64,000 nt of DNA from JACKAQ01 sp965227145. Its GTDB lineage: Bacteria; Calditrichota; Calditrichia; RBG-13-44-9; J075. Below are positions 42,348-51,567 of the stretch, one piece after another. Where the stretch lies: positions 4,526,001-4,590,000 of the forward strand of contig OZ245730.1 of assembly GCA_965227145.1 (NCBI GenBank). The letters run 5' to 3'. A program made the position numbers and the translations under genes. The notes under the pieces were generated by a model. That model was given only the letters and a program-made list of their open reading frames with translations, was not told where the DNA came from and searched no databases. Numbering within the stretch: the first letter of the stretch is position 1; each line of letters begins with the position of its first letter.

Positions 42348-44132
42348 TTATTGTGATATTGCCAAATTATCACCGCTAATTTGCCATTTTTCACCTTCCG
42401 AAACATAGATGCGGGTCACATCCAATCCCAATCGATAGCTGCGTATAGCTTGTTTTATGCCATCGACACGATCCGGGATGGCCGCAATTTTGAAAGATTC
42501 CGTGTCTAATTTTTGCTTTTCACTGAGAAATACCCGAACCGTTTCTTCATCCACAGTTCCCGGCGCTTCAACGATGTGATAAAATATCTGCACTTCCTTT
42601 TCCGGAATCACACTGCCGAGCGGAATACTACCGGACTCGGGTTCGGCTTTTTCGGTGGCATTATAAACCAAAAAATATCGTTTATTTTGAACAAAAGTCT
42701 CGGCAAATCCCGGAATGTATACGCTGAGATGCGCATCGTTCGAACGATCAGTTTCCGCGGAATTGCTTTTGACAGACTCAACCCGGTCATCTTTCCAGTT
42801 GGCCTGAATAGTTTGCCCGTCTGAGAAACGGTATTCGCCGTTCCCATTTCGCTTTCCATTGTCAAAAGCGCCTTCATACACATCGCCGTTGGCGAAATAC
42901 CAGCTTCCCCTGCCATTCGGGCGATCATCGCGCCATTGCCCCTGATATTTGGAACCATCTGCCCACGTTTGAAATCCGCTACCGTGACGAATGCCATTGC
43001 GGAAATAGCCGTCGTAAACTTGTCCGTCTGCAAAGGTGTAAACGCCGCGCCCCTGAGGTTTTCCTTTGCGGAAGTAGCCTTCAAAAACCGCGTTTTCTGC
43101 AATAATTTGCAGATTGCCTTTGCCATGCGGCTGCCCGCTGCTCACTTCGCCGGTGTAAATATTTCCGTTGGCAAATGTAAAAACGCCTTCACCCTCCGGA
43201 ATAAAATTGCTGAACAATCCTTCGTAAACATCGCCTTCCGGTGTTTTGATTTTTCCGGTGCCATTTTGAACATCACCGGATAAAACTTGCCAACGGTAAA
43301 CACCGTCAATCCAAACGCCGGAATATTGTGCGCGACCGTCCGGCAAATAACTGACGCCGATACCGTGCTGTGCATTTTTTACCCAGCTACCTTCGTAACG
43401 CCGGCCATCCGCCCACACGTATGTGCCTTGGCCGTCTGTGCAATTGCCATCAATACAACCCAAAACATCGCTGTTGCGAACGCCATACCAACTGCCGCCA
43501 TATTTTTTGGAGCTATACCACCACTCACCGTAAAGCCCGTTGCTGCCTTCCATCAATTTGAAATTCACAACACCGGCAAATTTGCCATCTGACCAGTTTA
43601 AAACGAGTTGTGATTTTGCGGCATCGTAATACCCTTTTACGGTTCCGGAACTGATTTTACCATTAAATGAACCGCTAATTTTGCCATCTTCCTGCACCGC
43701 GAGTCCCATCGTGCCGAAATTGGTTTGCCAGGTGCCTTCGAACTGTCCGGCGGTTGCGCTATTCAGCTTGTCATCGGGATTTTCCCGGACGCCGATCCAC
43801 TCGCCATCCAAATTTTCATCGCCCCTGCCCCATGTTCCGTTAAATGAATTGCCACCGGATTGCAGAACAAACAACAGATTACCGCGATTGGTACCTTCTA
43901 TCCAGTTGCCTGTTAACAGATTTCCGTTTGCGGATAACCGACCTTCGAGCTTTCCTTTTACTTTGCCATCTGAATAAATTCCGGTCACATTTCTGCCACT
44001 GACATCCAGCGACAGATGTCCAAACGAGGTTCGCCAATATCCGCTAAACTGATCTTTCGCAAACCCACCTCCGGAGAAACTCAATATCAGAACAATACTG
44101 ATAACAACTTTCATTCCGAAACGATTTCTCAT
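42348..44132 (-). CDS. Secreted MORN-repeat protein
   Basis: A 594-residue exported protein with a signal peptide (VVISIVLILSFSGGGFA). Residues ~28-225 hold three ~60-residue units starting with a G-x-W motif (FSGYWRTSFGHLSLDV, FEGTWQTNFGTMGLAV), a beta-sheet type I cannot name. Residues ~230-445 hold about nine MORN repeats ([YF]-x-G-x-[WFY] ... G-x-G), for example YEGSWVKNAQHGIG and YDGYFRNGIRHGSG. The C-terminal ~140 residues have no known domain. MORN repeats often bind membranes or proteins. AGGAG before the ATG supports the start. Confidence 0.82.
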   Translation of the reverse strand: MRNRFGMKVVISIVLILSFSGGGFAKDQFSGYWRTSFGHLSLDVSGRNVTGIYSDGKVKGKLEGRLSANGNLLTGNWIEGTNRGNLLFVLQSGGNSFNGTWGRGDENLDGEWIGVRENPDDKLNSATAGQFEGTWQTNFGTMGLAVQEDGKISGSFNGKISSGTVKGYYDAAKSQLVLNWSDGKFAGVVNFKLMEGSNGLYGEWWYSSKKYGGSWYGVRNSDVLGCIDGNCTDGQGTYVWADGRRYEGSWVKNAQHGIGVSYLPDGRAQYSGVWIDGVYRWQVLSGDVQNGTGKIKTPEGDVYEGLFSNFIPEGEGVFTFANGNIYTGEVSSGQPHGKGNLQIIAENAVFEGYFRKGKPQGRGVYTFADGQVYDGYFRNGIRHGSGFQTWADGSKYQGQWRDDRPNGRGSWYFANGDVYEGAFDNGKRNGNGEYRFSDGQTIQANWKDDRVESVKSNSAETDRSNDAHLSVYIPGFAETFVQNKRYFLVYNATEKAEPESGSIPLGSVIPEKEVQIFYHIVEAPGTVDEETVRVFLSEKQKLDTESFKIAAIPDRVDGIKQAIRSYRLGLDVTRIYVSEGEKWQISGDNLAISQ

Positions 44133-44371
44133 ATGTTACTCCTGAATTAACTCGGTTAAGGTTTCACAACCTGAACATCCAACGCCATCGTAACGATATA
44201 TAGCAAGGCGTATGCCAATACCGTTAGCCCGCAAACTAAAATGCAGGCAACAGTATTACAGGGCTTAAAAAACAGGACTTTTTGCGGTCAAATTAACCGC
44301 AATATTTCTGTCTGAAAGTGTGCTATTTTTTTACATTTTTGAAGCGATTTGACGAGGGACACATTAAACAC

Positions 44372-44400
44372 AACCGGAGAAAACGGAATCTACTCCGGTT
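44372..44400. other. Hairpin spanning the stop codon of the small zinc-ribbon gene
   Basis: An 8-bp perfect inverted repeat (AACCGGAG 44372-44379 with CTCCGGTT 44393-44400) encloses the stop codon of the gene at 44390-44587. No long T-run follows on the minus strand, so it is a weak terminator or an mRNA end-protecting hairpin. The rest of 44133-44371 has no gene; a small repeat (TTGCGGT/ACCGCAA, 44282-44302) may be an operator. Confidence 0.4.
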
Positions 44401-44587
44401 CGGTTGTTGGATTTTCCGGTGGGTCGGGTGATTGAGTGACATCCGAAATATCATCAAATGACTGGTTGGCGCCGCACCACGGGCAAAACCAGCGTTGGAG
44501 TTCCGGCGGCGCATCGCCGATACTCCACCATTTCCGGCATTTGCCGCATTGAAAATGCGTCAAAATTTCCCGCGATAATTTGCCCAT
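44390..44587 (-). CDS. Small zinc-ribbon protein
   Basis: A 65-residue protein with Cys pairs C-G-K-C and C-P-W-C-G around residues 14-40, so a rubredoxin-like or zinc-ribbon fold, and an acidic, Pro-rich C-terminus. Its ATG lies one base past the stop of the TonB receptor, so it is the last gene of that operon. Function unknown. Confidence 0.7.
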   Translation of the reverse strand: MGKLSREILTHFQCGKCRKWWSIGDAPPELQRWFCPWCGANQSFDDISDVTQSPDPPENPTTEPE

Positions 44588-44588
44588 T

Positions 44589-46787
44589 TTACAACTTCAC
44601 CGATAGCGAAACCTGGAAATACTGTTTTTTCAACAAATAAAATTGATAGCCGCTATTATCCAGAATATTGTAGCCCGATGCCTGCAGGTGCATTTGCATG
44701 CCGCTCACCCGGAAACGGTAGCCAGCCGCAACATCGACATCATAAAATGCGGGTATTTCTTCCGAAATGAGTTCGTTGGTTTGGTTGCCGGCGGGCACAA
44801 GTCCGCTGCTTTTTCCTTCGCGGAACAGCGTGGTGTTAACATAAAATCCCCACGGCGCCTGATAATCCAGCTGAACGCTGAACATATTTTCCGGTTTAAA
44901 GGGATAGAGTGAGAGATCCGAAATATCCAGCACCGTTGCGGTTGCCTGCAAACTCATCCGTTTCAACAATCCATTGAATTTGAGTGACGACTCGATGCCG
45001 TTGGTTTCGTTGCGCCCGATCTGCGAAAGCACCCGGGACGGATCGCTCGGCAACTGAATCAGCTTGTTCACAATTGTGCTGCGGAAAACGGACATTGCCA
45101 CTTCGTAACCGGAATACATCCGCCCTTGCACATCGCGTTTCAGGCTAAAACCCAGTTCTCCGGCGTTGTTCACTTCCGGTTCCAGCCGGTTGAGCGTGGA
45201 ATCTCCGGCGTCAATTTCCTGTAATTCGAGGTAGGCGTTATCTGCCAGCGAGTGAAAACGGACGTTTTTACCGTAGCTCAAATAGGGTGTCAGCGTATAA
45301 TTGGGTTTTTCATATTCAATCTGGATGCCGATTGTCGGCGAAACAAAATGTTCACCGGTGGTAATGTAATCATCGCGCAAACCAAAATGGGTTTTCCAGG
45401 TGATGTCCGGGCGATTGTTAAATTGATTGCTAAACCCCGCCACACCGGCAAAACTGAATCTGTTTTCATACAGTAAAGCGCCATAATACACCGGGTTAGC
45501 GCGTTGGGCGTCGCGGAATTCGATATCCACTTCATCGTGATAATATTCCGCCAATAGCTGGAATTCATTTTTATCGGCGGTATATTTTTTTGCCGCGCGG
45601 AAATTCAACCGCCGGGTTTGGTAAATATCCTCGTAGCTGTTTTCAACTTGCGTTTGCAATCGTTCGATGTCGTCTTTTCCGATTTGGTAATTCAGCATCA
45701 AATCGAGATCTTCCGCGCCAAACAACGTTCCGCGATAGGTTCCGGCAACAATGAGGTTTTGCCGCAAATTCTGCCAGGATGGCTTTTGGTAATCCAGAAC
45801 ATATCCAAAAACGCGGGCGCTCAACTGCCCTTCTGTAAGATAATAATCCATGCGTAAGTTGTGGTTTTGTTTGAAGATATCAACCTGCGCATTTTCGGTT
45901 TTTGTGGAATCCAACACCTCGCCGGGAAAAAATTCGATGCCCGGTTTGTTGCTGTTTACCTGCCCAAAATAGTTGATCACAAAATTCCGGGAAAGCGGCA
46001 CGTTCACTTCGCCAATGTAATATTGGCTGTTAAAACTGCCCTGTTTGGTTTTGAGATACACTTCCCGGTCGAGCTTTTTACGGGTGTGGATATTGACCAC
46101 ACCGCCGAAAGCACCGTTGCCGAGTAGCGTCATGTTCGAACCTTTGAGCACCTCCAGCGATTCGATGCTTTCCACCGGAATGATCGATAAATCCGCAGCA
46201 TCGCTGATGCCGAGATTGTTAATCAGCACGCCGTCGATATACACATTCACCTCGCTGGCATCGCTGCCGCGAATCTGGATGCGTCGGCCGTTCAAATCGT
46301 TGCCTTCGATGCGCACCGCCGGAATATTTTTGAAAATATCGCCAATTTCGCTGCTACCGCGCGATTCGATTTCTTCGAATGAAATTTCGCTGCGCGCATG
46401 GGGGATTTCCTGACGGGAAATATCGGAGCGAAAATCGCGCACCGTCACCGAATCGGACACGGAAAGATTGCCCGGTTGCATTTCCACCCGGCTGCGATTG
46501 GGAAATGCTGACAACCTGCGGACATACGTTTCATATCCCAAAAAGCTGATCATCAGCGTATCGCTGAACGCATCGTCCGCCACTTCCAACCGAAAAAAAC
46601 CGTCGTTGTCCGTCGTTGTTCCGATTTGCGCTTGCTTCAGATACACATCCGCACCTTTCAGCGGATTGAGCGATCGCGAATCAACCACGATACCGGAAAT
46701 CACTTGTTGCGCCATTGCGCTGCCGGCGATTAAAAAAAAGCAAAGGGCTGCAAAATAAATTTTTTCAACATGGAAGCGGATTTTCAT
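44589..46787 (-). CDS. TonB-dependent outer-membrane receptor
   Basis: A 732-residue outer-membrane barrel. From the ATG at 46787 it has a signal peptide (FAALCFFLIAGSAMA, then Q). Next comes a carboxypeptidase-like regulatory domain (~26-110: VISGIVVDSRSLNPLKGADV). The plug (~125-245) holds EIGDIFKNIPAVRIEGND, RIQIRGSDASEVNVYIDGV and LEVLKGSNMTLLGNGAFGGV. The 22-strand barrel fills the rest and ends in an aromatic-rich strand (YFQVSLSVKL). No TonB-box consensus can be read with confidence. Substrate unknown: neighbours are only a lipoprotein and a zinc-ribbon protein. The upstream frame to 46859 lacks a good ribosome binding site. Confidence 0.9.
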   Translation of the reverse strand: MKIRFHVEKIYFAALCFFLIAGSAMAQQVISGIVVDSRSLNPLKGADVYLKQAQIGTTTDNDGFFRLEVADDAFSDTLMISFLGYETYVRRLSAFPNRSRVEMQPGNLSVSDSVTVRDFRSDISRQEIPHARSEISFEEIESRGSSEIGDIFKNIPAVRIEGNDLNGRRIQIRGSDASEVNVYIDGVLINNLGISDAADLSIIPVESIESLEVLKGSNMTLLGNGAFGGVVNIHTRKKLDREVYLKTKQGSFNSQYYIGEVNVPLSRNFVINYFGQVNSNKPGIEFFPGEVLDSTKTENAQVDIFKQNHNLRMDYYLTEGQLSARVFGYVLDYQKPSWQNLRQNLIVAGTYRGTLFGAEDLDLMLNYQIGKDDIERLQTQVENSYEDIYQTRRLNFRAAKKYTADKNEFQLLAEYYHDEVDIEFRDAQRANPVYYGALLYENRFSFAGVAGFSNQFNNRPDITWKTHFGLRDDYITTGEHFVSPTIGIQIEYEKPNYTLTPYLSYGKNVRFHSLADNAYLELQEIDAGDSTLNRLEPEVNNAGELGFSLKRDVQGRMYSGYEVAMSVFRSTIVNKLIQLPSDPSRVLSQIGRNETNGIESSLKFNGLLKRMSLQATATVLDISDLSLYPFKPENMFSVQLDYQAPWGFYVNTTLFREGKSSGLVPAGNQTNELISEEIPAFYDVDVAAGYRFRVSGMQMHLQASGYNILDNSGYQFYLLKKQYFQVSLSVKL

Positions 46788-46818
46788 AAATTTCTCATTT
46801 TTAATGACTTGGGTCGGT

Positions 46819-47493
46819 TTAATAACCAAAAATCCGGGATTCTGCGAAACCATCCGCATCGGTTGCGCGAATGCTGTAATTGGTGCGCAGCAACCCGCTG
46901 GAATCTACGGTATCGGGAAAATGGGTTTGAAAAAGTGCAGAAAATTCATCTAAAATATCAATTCTGTTCATTAAAAAAGGTGCGTACGACAGCACTCGCA
47001 AGCTGTCATCCCAATATGTACCGATTGCAAAAACGCTATCGATATTTGCAGCCCCCTGATAATCAAAAACTTCTGCGACGACAATTGAATCCGCAACGCT
47101 ACTGCTCAAAATAATCGGGGCGCCATAAACCAGCTTAACATTCAGCGTGTTATTTTCAGGAAAAACAACCAGTTGCGTATCCAGTGTAAAATATTGCCGG
47201 GCGGAAATTTGCACTGATGCAGGTCGGCTAAGCCGGTCGTCTTCGCCAATTTCGTATGGAATGGTGTAGCGCCCGTCGCGGGTGGTTGAAATTGCCCGCC
47301 CCTGCATTTGGATGGTTGCCCGGTGGATCGGCTCTCCGGTGAAAATATTGCTGATTTGTCCGGTAACGATGGCATCGTTTGGCACCTGTTCGGCCTGATA
47401 ATTAAATCCGGTTAACCGGTCGGTGTCGCAGCGCCACAACAAAAATATCGCTGAAATCAGCAGACCCCAAAAACGCCGGTTTTTTATTGCCAT
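46819..47493 (-). CDS. Putative lipoprotein of the TonB-receptor operon
   Basis: A 224-residue protein with a lipoprotein-type signal (FWGLLISAIFLLWRC; Cys22). Residues ~40-115 resemble a carboxypeptidase regulatory-like beta-sandwich (VTGQISNIFTGEPIHRATI, then STTRDGRYTIPYEI), as in the receptor's own N-terminus. The remainder is beta-rich and unassigned. It starts the operon, ending 31 bases before the receptor ATG. AAGG seven bases upstream supports the start. It may be a surface partner of the receptor. Confidence 0.75.
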   Translation of the reverse strand: MAIKNRRFWGLLISAIFLLWRCDTDRLTGFNYQAEQVPNDAIVTGQISNIFTGEPIHRATIQMQGRAISTTRDGRYTIPYEIGEDDRLSRPASVQISARQYFTLDTQLVVFPENNTLNVKLVYGAPIILSSSVADSIVVAEVFDYQGAANIDSVFAIGTYWDDSLRVLSYAPFLMNRIDILDEFSALFQTHFPDTVDSSGLLRTNYSIRATDADGFAESRIFGY

Positions 47494-47602
47494 AAAATGC
47501 CTTATGTTGACTGATTTTTAATTCGAATCCGGGTAATTTAGCGGTTTTCGGAGAGGAAAACAATGCCACGATCGGGTTAAATTCGAGGTGGGGAGCGCAT
47601 TT

Positions 47603-48256
47603 TCAGCGAATCATCGGGACAAATCGCACGGGAATTTTCCGGGAGATGTGCAGTTTTTTTTCACCGCGGGTGATCAGGATTAACCGCTGCATCATTCCGC
47701 CAACCGGAATAATCATCCGTCCGCCGATGCGCAATTGGTGAATTAAATCATGCGGAATTTTTTTTGGGGCTGCAGATACAATAATTGCATCAAACGGCGC
47801 GGCTTCCGGCCAGCCTTCGTAGCCGTTGCCAACACGCAAACGGACGTTGGCTAAACCCATATTTTCCATAATCTTATCGGCACGCTCCGACAACTCCGGA
47901 ACGATTTCGATCGAATACACTTCGCTGATTATTTTTGCCAGAATTGCTGTTTCGTAGCCGGAACCGGTGCCGATTTCCAGCACGCGCTCCGATTGTTTCA
48001 GCGAAAGCAAACCAACCATGTATGCAACAATAAACGGTTGCGAAATGGTTTGGTCCCAACCGATAGGAAGTGGCTTATCGTCGTAGGATTCGTCAATGCG
48101 TTCTTCGGGAACAAAAAGGTGGCGCGGCACATCGAGAAACGCCTGCAGCACCCGTGCATCGGAAATACCGCGTTTCATTAAATGCTCGTCAACCATTTGC
48201 CGGCGCAGTTTTTGCCAAAGTTGTTCCCGGTTTCCACCGGTTTCCGGTGAAGTCAT
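47603..48256 (-). CDS. pcm: Protein-L-isoaspartate O-methyltransferase
   Basis: Repairs isoaspartyl damage in ageing proteins by SAM-dependent carboxyl methylation. The 217-residue protein has the Pcm signatures: VPRHLFVPEE, the substrate loop PIGWDQTISQPFIVAYM, the SAM site VLEIGTGSGYETAIL, and FDAIIVSAAPKKIPHDLI. It lies 73 bases after the histone-deacetylase-family gene; co-transcription is possible. Confidence 0.93.
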   Translation of the reverse strand: MTSPETGGNREQLWQKLRRQMVDEHLMKRGISDARVLQAFLDVPRHLFVPEERIDESYDDKPLPIGWDQTISQPFIVAYMVGLLSLKQSERVLEIGTGSGYETAILAKIISEVYSIEIVPELSERADKIMENMGLANVRLRVGNGYEGWPEAAPFDAIIVSAAPKKIPHDLIHQLRIGGRMIIPVGGMMQRLILITRGEKKLHISRKIPVRFVPMIR

Positions 48257-48329
48257 GCAAAATCCTTTGCTTTGCCGGTCGCAAAAAATGTTGGCAAATG
48301 AGACGAGAACAACACGTAAGTTGCTGATT

Positions 48330-49289
48330 TTACTCTGTTTCTACCAATGCCTCCAGATGTGCCAACAAACTTGCGGCCAGGTTTTCGTGATGATAGCCGC
48401 CTTCCAAAACGGATAATATTTTACCGTCATTAATTTGTTTCATTTCGTCCCGCAACATCCGGGTCATTTTGCGAAAACCTTCGGTGGATACGCGCATTTG
48501 TGCCAGCGGGTCGTCATCGTGGGCATCAAAACCGGCGGAGATGATCAGCAAATCCGGATGATACAATCGCAATTCGGGTATAATTTGCTCGCTCAACACC
48601 CGCAGATATTCGTGATCGCCGCAATCGGGCGGCAGCGGAATGTTGAGCGTGTATCCCTTTCCGAGCCCGCGACCGCGTTCCTCCGCAGCGCCGATTCCCG
48701 GATACAACGGCCATTGGTGAATGCTGCAAAAATAAACATCGTGATTTTGATAAAAACTGTGGTGGGTGCCGTTGCCCTGATGCACATCCCAATCCAGAAT
48801 GAAAACACGCTGTAGCGCGTATCGATCAATGGCATATCGCGCAGCAATGGCAACATTGTTGAAGAGGCAAAATCCCATAGCTTCGGCATATTCGGCGTGA
48901 TGCCCGGGCGGACGGATAGCGCAAAATACGTTATCCACTTTATTATTCATCAAATCATCCACTCCGGCGAGGCACGCGCCAACGCCATACATTGCGGCTT
49001 CGAACGATTTTTCGGTTACCAGCGTATCTCCGCCATCCAAAATTGCCGGCGCACGCAGGCATGTTTCCCCAATACTTTGAATATACGAGGGACTGTGGTT
49101 GGTTTCGATCCATTTTCGATCCGCTTTTTCCGGTGTTTTTAACACAAGCTGATCCCAAATGCCGTGGCGTTGCAAATAATCAACAATAATGCCCAATCGC
49201 TCGGGATTTTCCGGATGGCGCAATCCTTTTAAATGCTCCAAAAAAATCGGGTGGTAATAGAAGTGGAGATTTTTCCAGTTCAGATGCAT
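48330..49289 (-). CDS. Histone-deacetylase-family hydrolase
   Basis: Zinc-dependent deacetylase-fold enzyme of 319 residues. Motifs: HPENPERL at the start, the active-site tandem His in RPPGHHAEYAEAMGFCLFNN, zinc ligands in DWDVHQGNGT and in SAGFDAHDDDPLAQM, and the Gly-rich LEGGYHHENLA end. Bacterial members act on acetylated proteins (AcuC) or polyamines and related amides; the substrate is not known. GGGG seven bases before the ATG supports the start. It lies 56 bases after the histidine kinase gene, probably co-transcribed. Confidence 0.9.
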   Translation of the reverse strand: MHLNWKNLHFYYHPIFLEHLKGLRHPENPERLGIIVDYLQRHGIWDQLVLKTPEKADRKWIETNHSPSYIQSIGETCLRAPAILDGGDTLVTEKSFEAAMYGVGACLAGVDDLMNNKVDNVFCAIRPPGHHAEYAEAMGFCLFNNVAIAARYAIDRYALQRVFILDWDVHQGNGTHHSFYQNHDVYFCSIHQWPLYPGIGAAEERGRGLGKGYTLNIPLPPDCGDHEYLRVLSEQIIPELRLYHPDLLIISAGFDAHDDDPLAQMRVSTEGFRKMTRMLRDEMKQINDGKILSVLEGGYHHENLAASLLAHLEALVETE

Positions 49290-49345
49290 GCAAATGCCCC
49301 TTCAAAAATAAGATTCTATGCGTTGCAAATCGTAAAACCAGTTAT

Positions 49346-51109
49346 TCAGTTTCTGGTATAAATGGGTAATTTGACCCAAAATGTCGCGCCGGATTCCGGT
49401 TTGGAATCGATAACAATTCGTCCGTTGTGTTCATCGATAATTTTTTTAACGATGGCCAATCCCAATCCGGTGCCGCTTTCTTTGCCGCTGGTTACAAATG
49501 AATCGAACAATCGATCCTGTATTTCGCCGGGAATCCCCGGTCCGCTATCGGTAAACTGGAACACAACCGATTCATTTTCATCATAAATGCGGAACATAAA
49601 TTGTCCGCCTTTTCCCATCGCTTCCAGCGCATTTTTGGAAATATTATAAAAAACCCGCAATATTTTTTCTTCGTCAACATGCAACAATTGCTGGCTTTCG
49701 ACGAGGATGGACAGCTTTGTCCCGTTGTCTTCGCACATTTTTTTCAGCCGCGTGCCAAAGCGTTTGACCAATTGCTGGGCGCTGTTTTTGCGCGGCAACA
49801 GGTTGGTTTTGCCTTTGGCGAAATCCAGCACTTCGGTGATCATGTTCATCGTTGCGCGAATTTCATCGCGAATAATATCGGCAAATTCGTTGCGCTCATC
49901 CGGGGTTGTGGTGTCGTCTTGCATCAGATCCACAAATCCGTTGATGGTGCTTACGGGGCTGCGAATATCGTGCACAACGGTGCTGATCACCCGCCCGATT
50001 GCCGAAAGCCGTTCCCGTTTGATTATGCCATCCCGCAAATCGTGCAGTTCCCGGGCCCGGGAAATTTTTTGCGCGATCAGCTCCATTATTTTTCGTTCGT
50101 CCTGATAATCCTGTGCCTGCCCGACACCAACCGCAATCGCCACCAGCAATCCGGTGGATGCATCGGTTAGCTGAATATTTTTGAACAAATATTCATCGCC
50201 GGCATTTTGCGCGATTTCGGCAATGCTGAGATGTTGCCGTATTTCGTCCCAAAAAGCGGACATTGCCTGATAATCCGTTACATCCGGCAATGTTGGCAAC
50301 GATGTTACGGGCGGCAACGTTTCCTGATAACTTTTGCCGGATTGATTGGCAGAACAAACAATCAGCTGCCCGTTATCCGGCACAATTGCAACCACCCATT
50401 CGGCGTTCAAATGTTCAACCGTTCGCTGAAGCACTTTCCGGTAAACCAACGGCAGGTCGTGCTCTACGTTTAGCAATTGCTCAAATTCGTGCAGCAGATC
50501 AATCTCGCGCAATTTTTTCTCAACGCGTTGATACAGCCGCGCGTTGCTGATCGAAATTGCCACCTGCGATGCGAGCGCTTCCAGCAAGTCTTCGTCTTCA
50601 TCCGTAAAAACGCCGTCAATTTTATTGAGCACCTGAATAACGGCGATTATTTTACGTTCGCCTTCCTGCGCATTCGGGTCCCACACCGGCATGCACAGCA
50701 TGGAGCGGGTGCGGTATCCGGTGCGTTTATCCGTGATCGGGTCGAACCGTGGATCATTGTATGCGTCAGAAATATTAATCGGCTGACCGGTTTTGGCAAC
50801 GGTGCCGGAAATTCCCCGGCCAATTTGCTGGCGAATTTCTTTTATTTCCGCTTTTAACGCAACTTTTGCCCACAATTCCTGCTTTTCGGAATCGACGATA
50901 TATAGCGTGCTGCGATCGGCACCCATCAACACGGTTATTTCCTGCATAATTAATCGCAGCAATTTATCGATATTCAACGTCGAGCTGAGCGCTTTCCCGA
51001 TCCGCTGGATGGAAAACAGCTCTTTCTCGCGTTTTTTGAGCAACCATTTTAGCTGATGAATTTCATCCTGCAGCAATTTTGGATCAGTTCCGGGGTTACC
51101 CATTTTCAC
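49346..51109 (-). CDS. GAF-domain sensor histidine kinase
   Basis: A soluble 587-residue kinase. A short coiled coil at ~8-35, GAF at ~40-190 (ITVLMGADRSTLYIVDSEKQ, then RSMLCMPV), a second GAF-like region at ~200-350, and a HisKA domain with phospho-acceptor in VVHDIRSPVS. The ATPase domain has ISKNALEAM, DSGPGIP and GTGLGLAIVKKI. No membrane segment, so it senses an internal signal. No paired response regulator lies next to it. Start is GTG at 51109 or ATG two codons later. The terminator just upstream separates it from the STAS gene. Confidence 0.9.
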   Translation of the reverse strand: MKMGNPGTDPKLLQDEIHQLKWLLKKREKELFSIQRIGKALSSTLNIDKLLRLIMQEITVLMGADRSTLYIVDSEKQELWAKVALKAEIKEIRQQIGRGISGTVAKTGQPINISDAYNDPRFDPITDKRTGYRTRSMLCMPVWDPNAQEGERKIIAVIQVLNKIDGVFTDEDEDLLEALASQVAISISNARLYQRVEKKLREIDLLHEFEQLLNVEHDLPLVYRKVLQRTVEHLNAEWVVAIVPDNGQLIVCSANQSGKSYQETLPPVTSLPTLPDVTDYQAMSAFWDEIRQHLSIAEIAQNAGDEYLFKNIQLTDASTGLLVAIAVGVGQAQDYQDERKIMELIAQKISRARELHDLRDGIIKRERLSAIGRVISTVVHDIRSPVSTINGFVDLMQDDTTTPDERNEFADIIRDEIRATMNMITEVLDFAKGKTNLLPRKNSAQQLVKRFGTRLKKMCEDNGTKLSILVESQQLLHVDEEKILRVFYNISKNALEAMGKGGQFMFRIYDENESVVFQFTDSGPGIPGEIQDRLFDSFVTSGKESGTGLGLAIVKKIIDEHNGRIVIDSKPESGATFWVKLPIYTRN

Positions 51110-51142
51110 CTATTTCCTTATTTGGCGGGTCATTCAAACAAG

Positions 51143-51169
51143 AAAAGCTCCCGCTGTTGGGAGCTTTTT
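51143..51169. terminator. Terminator between the STAS and histidine kinase genes
   Basis: A 10-bp perfect stem (AAAAGCTCCC 51143-51152 with GGGAGCTTTT 51159-51168) and 6-base loop. T-runs flank it on both strands, so it works in both directions. For the minus-strand genes it ends the transglycosylase/STAS unit. Confidence 0.78.
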
Positions 51170-51193
51170 AATTTTTTGCACTAATTATGATTG

Positions 51194-51550
51194 TTAAGCT
51201 CCTTTTGCATCTTCCAGGAACTTGGCAACGGCCCGATCAGCATTTTCATAAGTATCAAATATTTCGATCAATTTGGTGATCATTAAAACGCTTTTTACTT
51301 TTTCCGTAACGCTGGCTAATTTTAACTGGCTGTTGTTTTCCGTAATTGATGTCATACAAGACATCAGCGTTCCCAAACCGGAACTGTTCATCCATTTTAC
51401 GCCTTTGATATCGATTACAAATTTTCTTAATCCGTCTGCCAAAAGGCTCTTTACTTTGTCATGCAGATCCTGAGATTCGGGTCCACCCATCATGTTTCCG
51501 CTAACAGTAATGACGGCAATGTCGCCCTGTATTTGTTCTTTAATTTTCAT
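51194..51550 (-). CDS. STAS-domain anti-sigma-factor antagonist
   Basis: A 118-residue single STAS domain. The phosphorylation loop is intact (KWMNSSGLGTLM, N-S-S-G), so it can be switched by Ser phosphorylation, unlike the STAS protein in the chemotaxis operon. It lies 17 bases after the LysM transglycosylase gene and before the terminator. Candidate substrate of the SpoIIE-type phosphatase at 31.4 kb; no RsbW-like kinase is visible here. AGAGGAGA supports the start. Confidence 0.88.
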   Translation of the reverse strand: MKIKEQIQGDIAVITVSGNMMGGPESQDLHDKVKSLLADGLRKFVIDIKGVKWMNSSGLGTLMSCMTSITENNSQLKLASVTEKVKSVLMITKLIEIFDTYENADRAVAKFLEDAKGA

Positions 51551-51567
51551 AGGCTCTCCTCTAAAGT

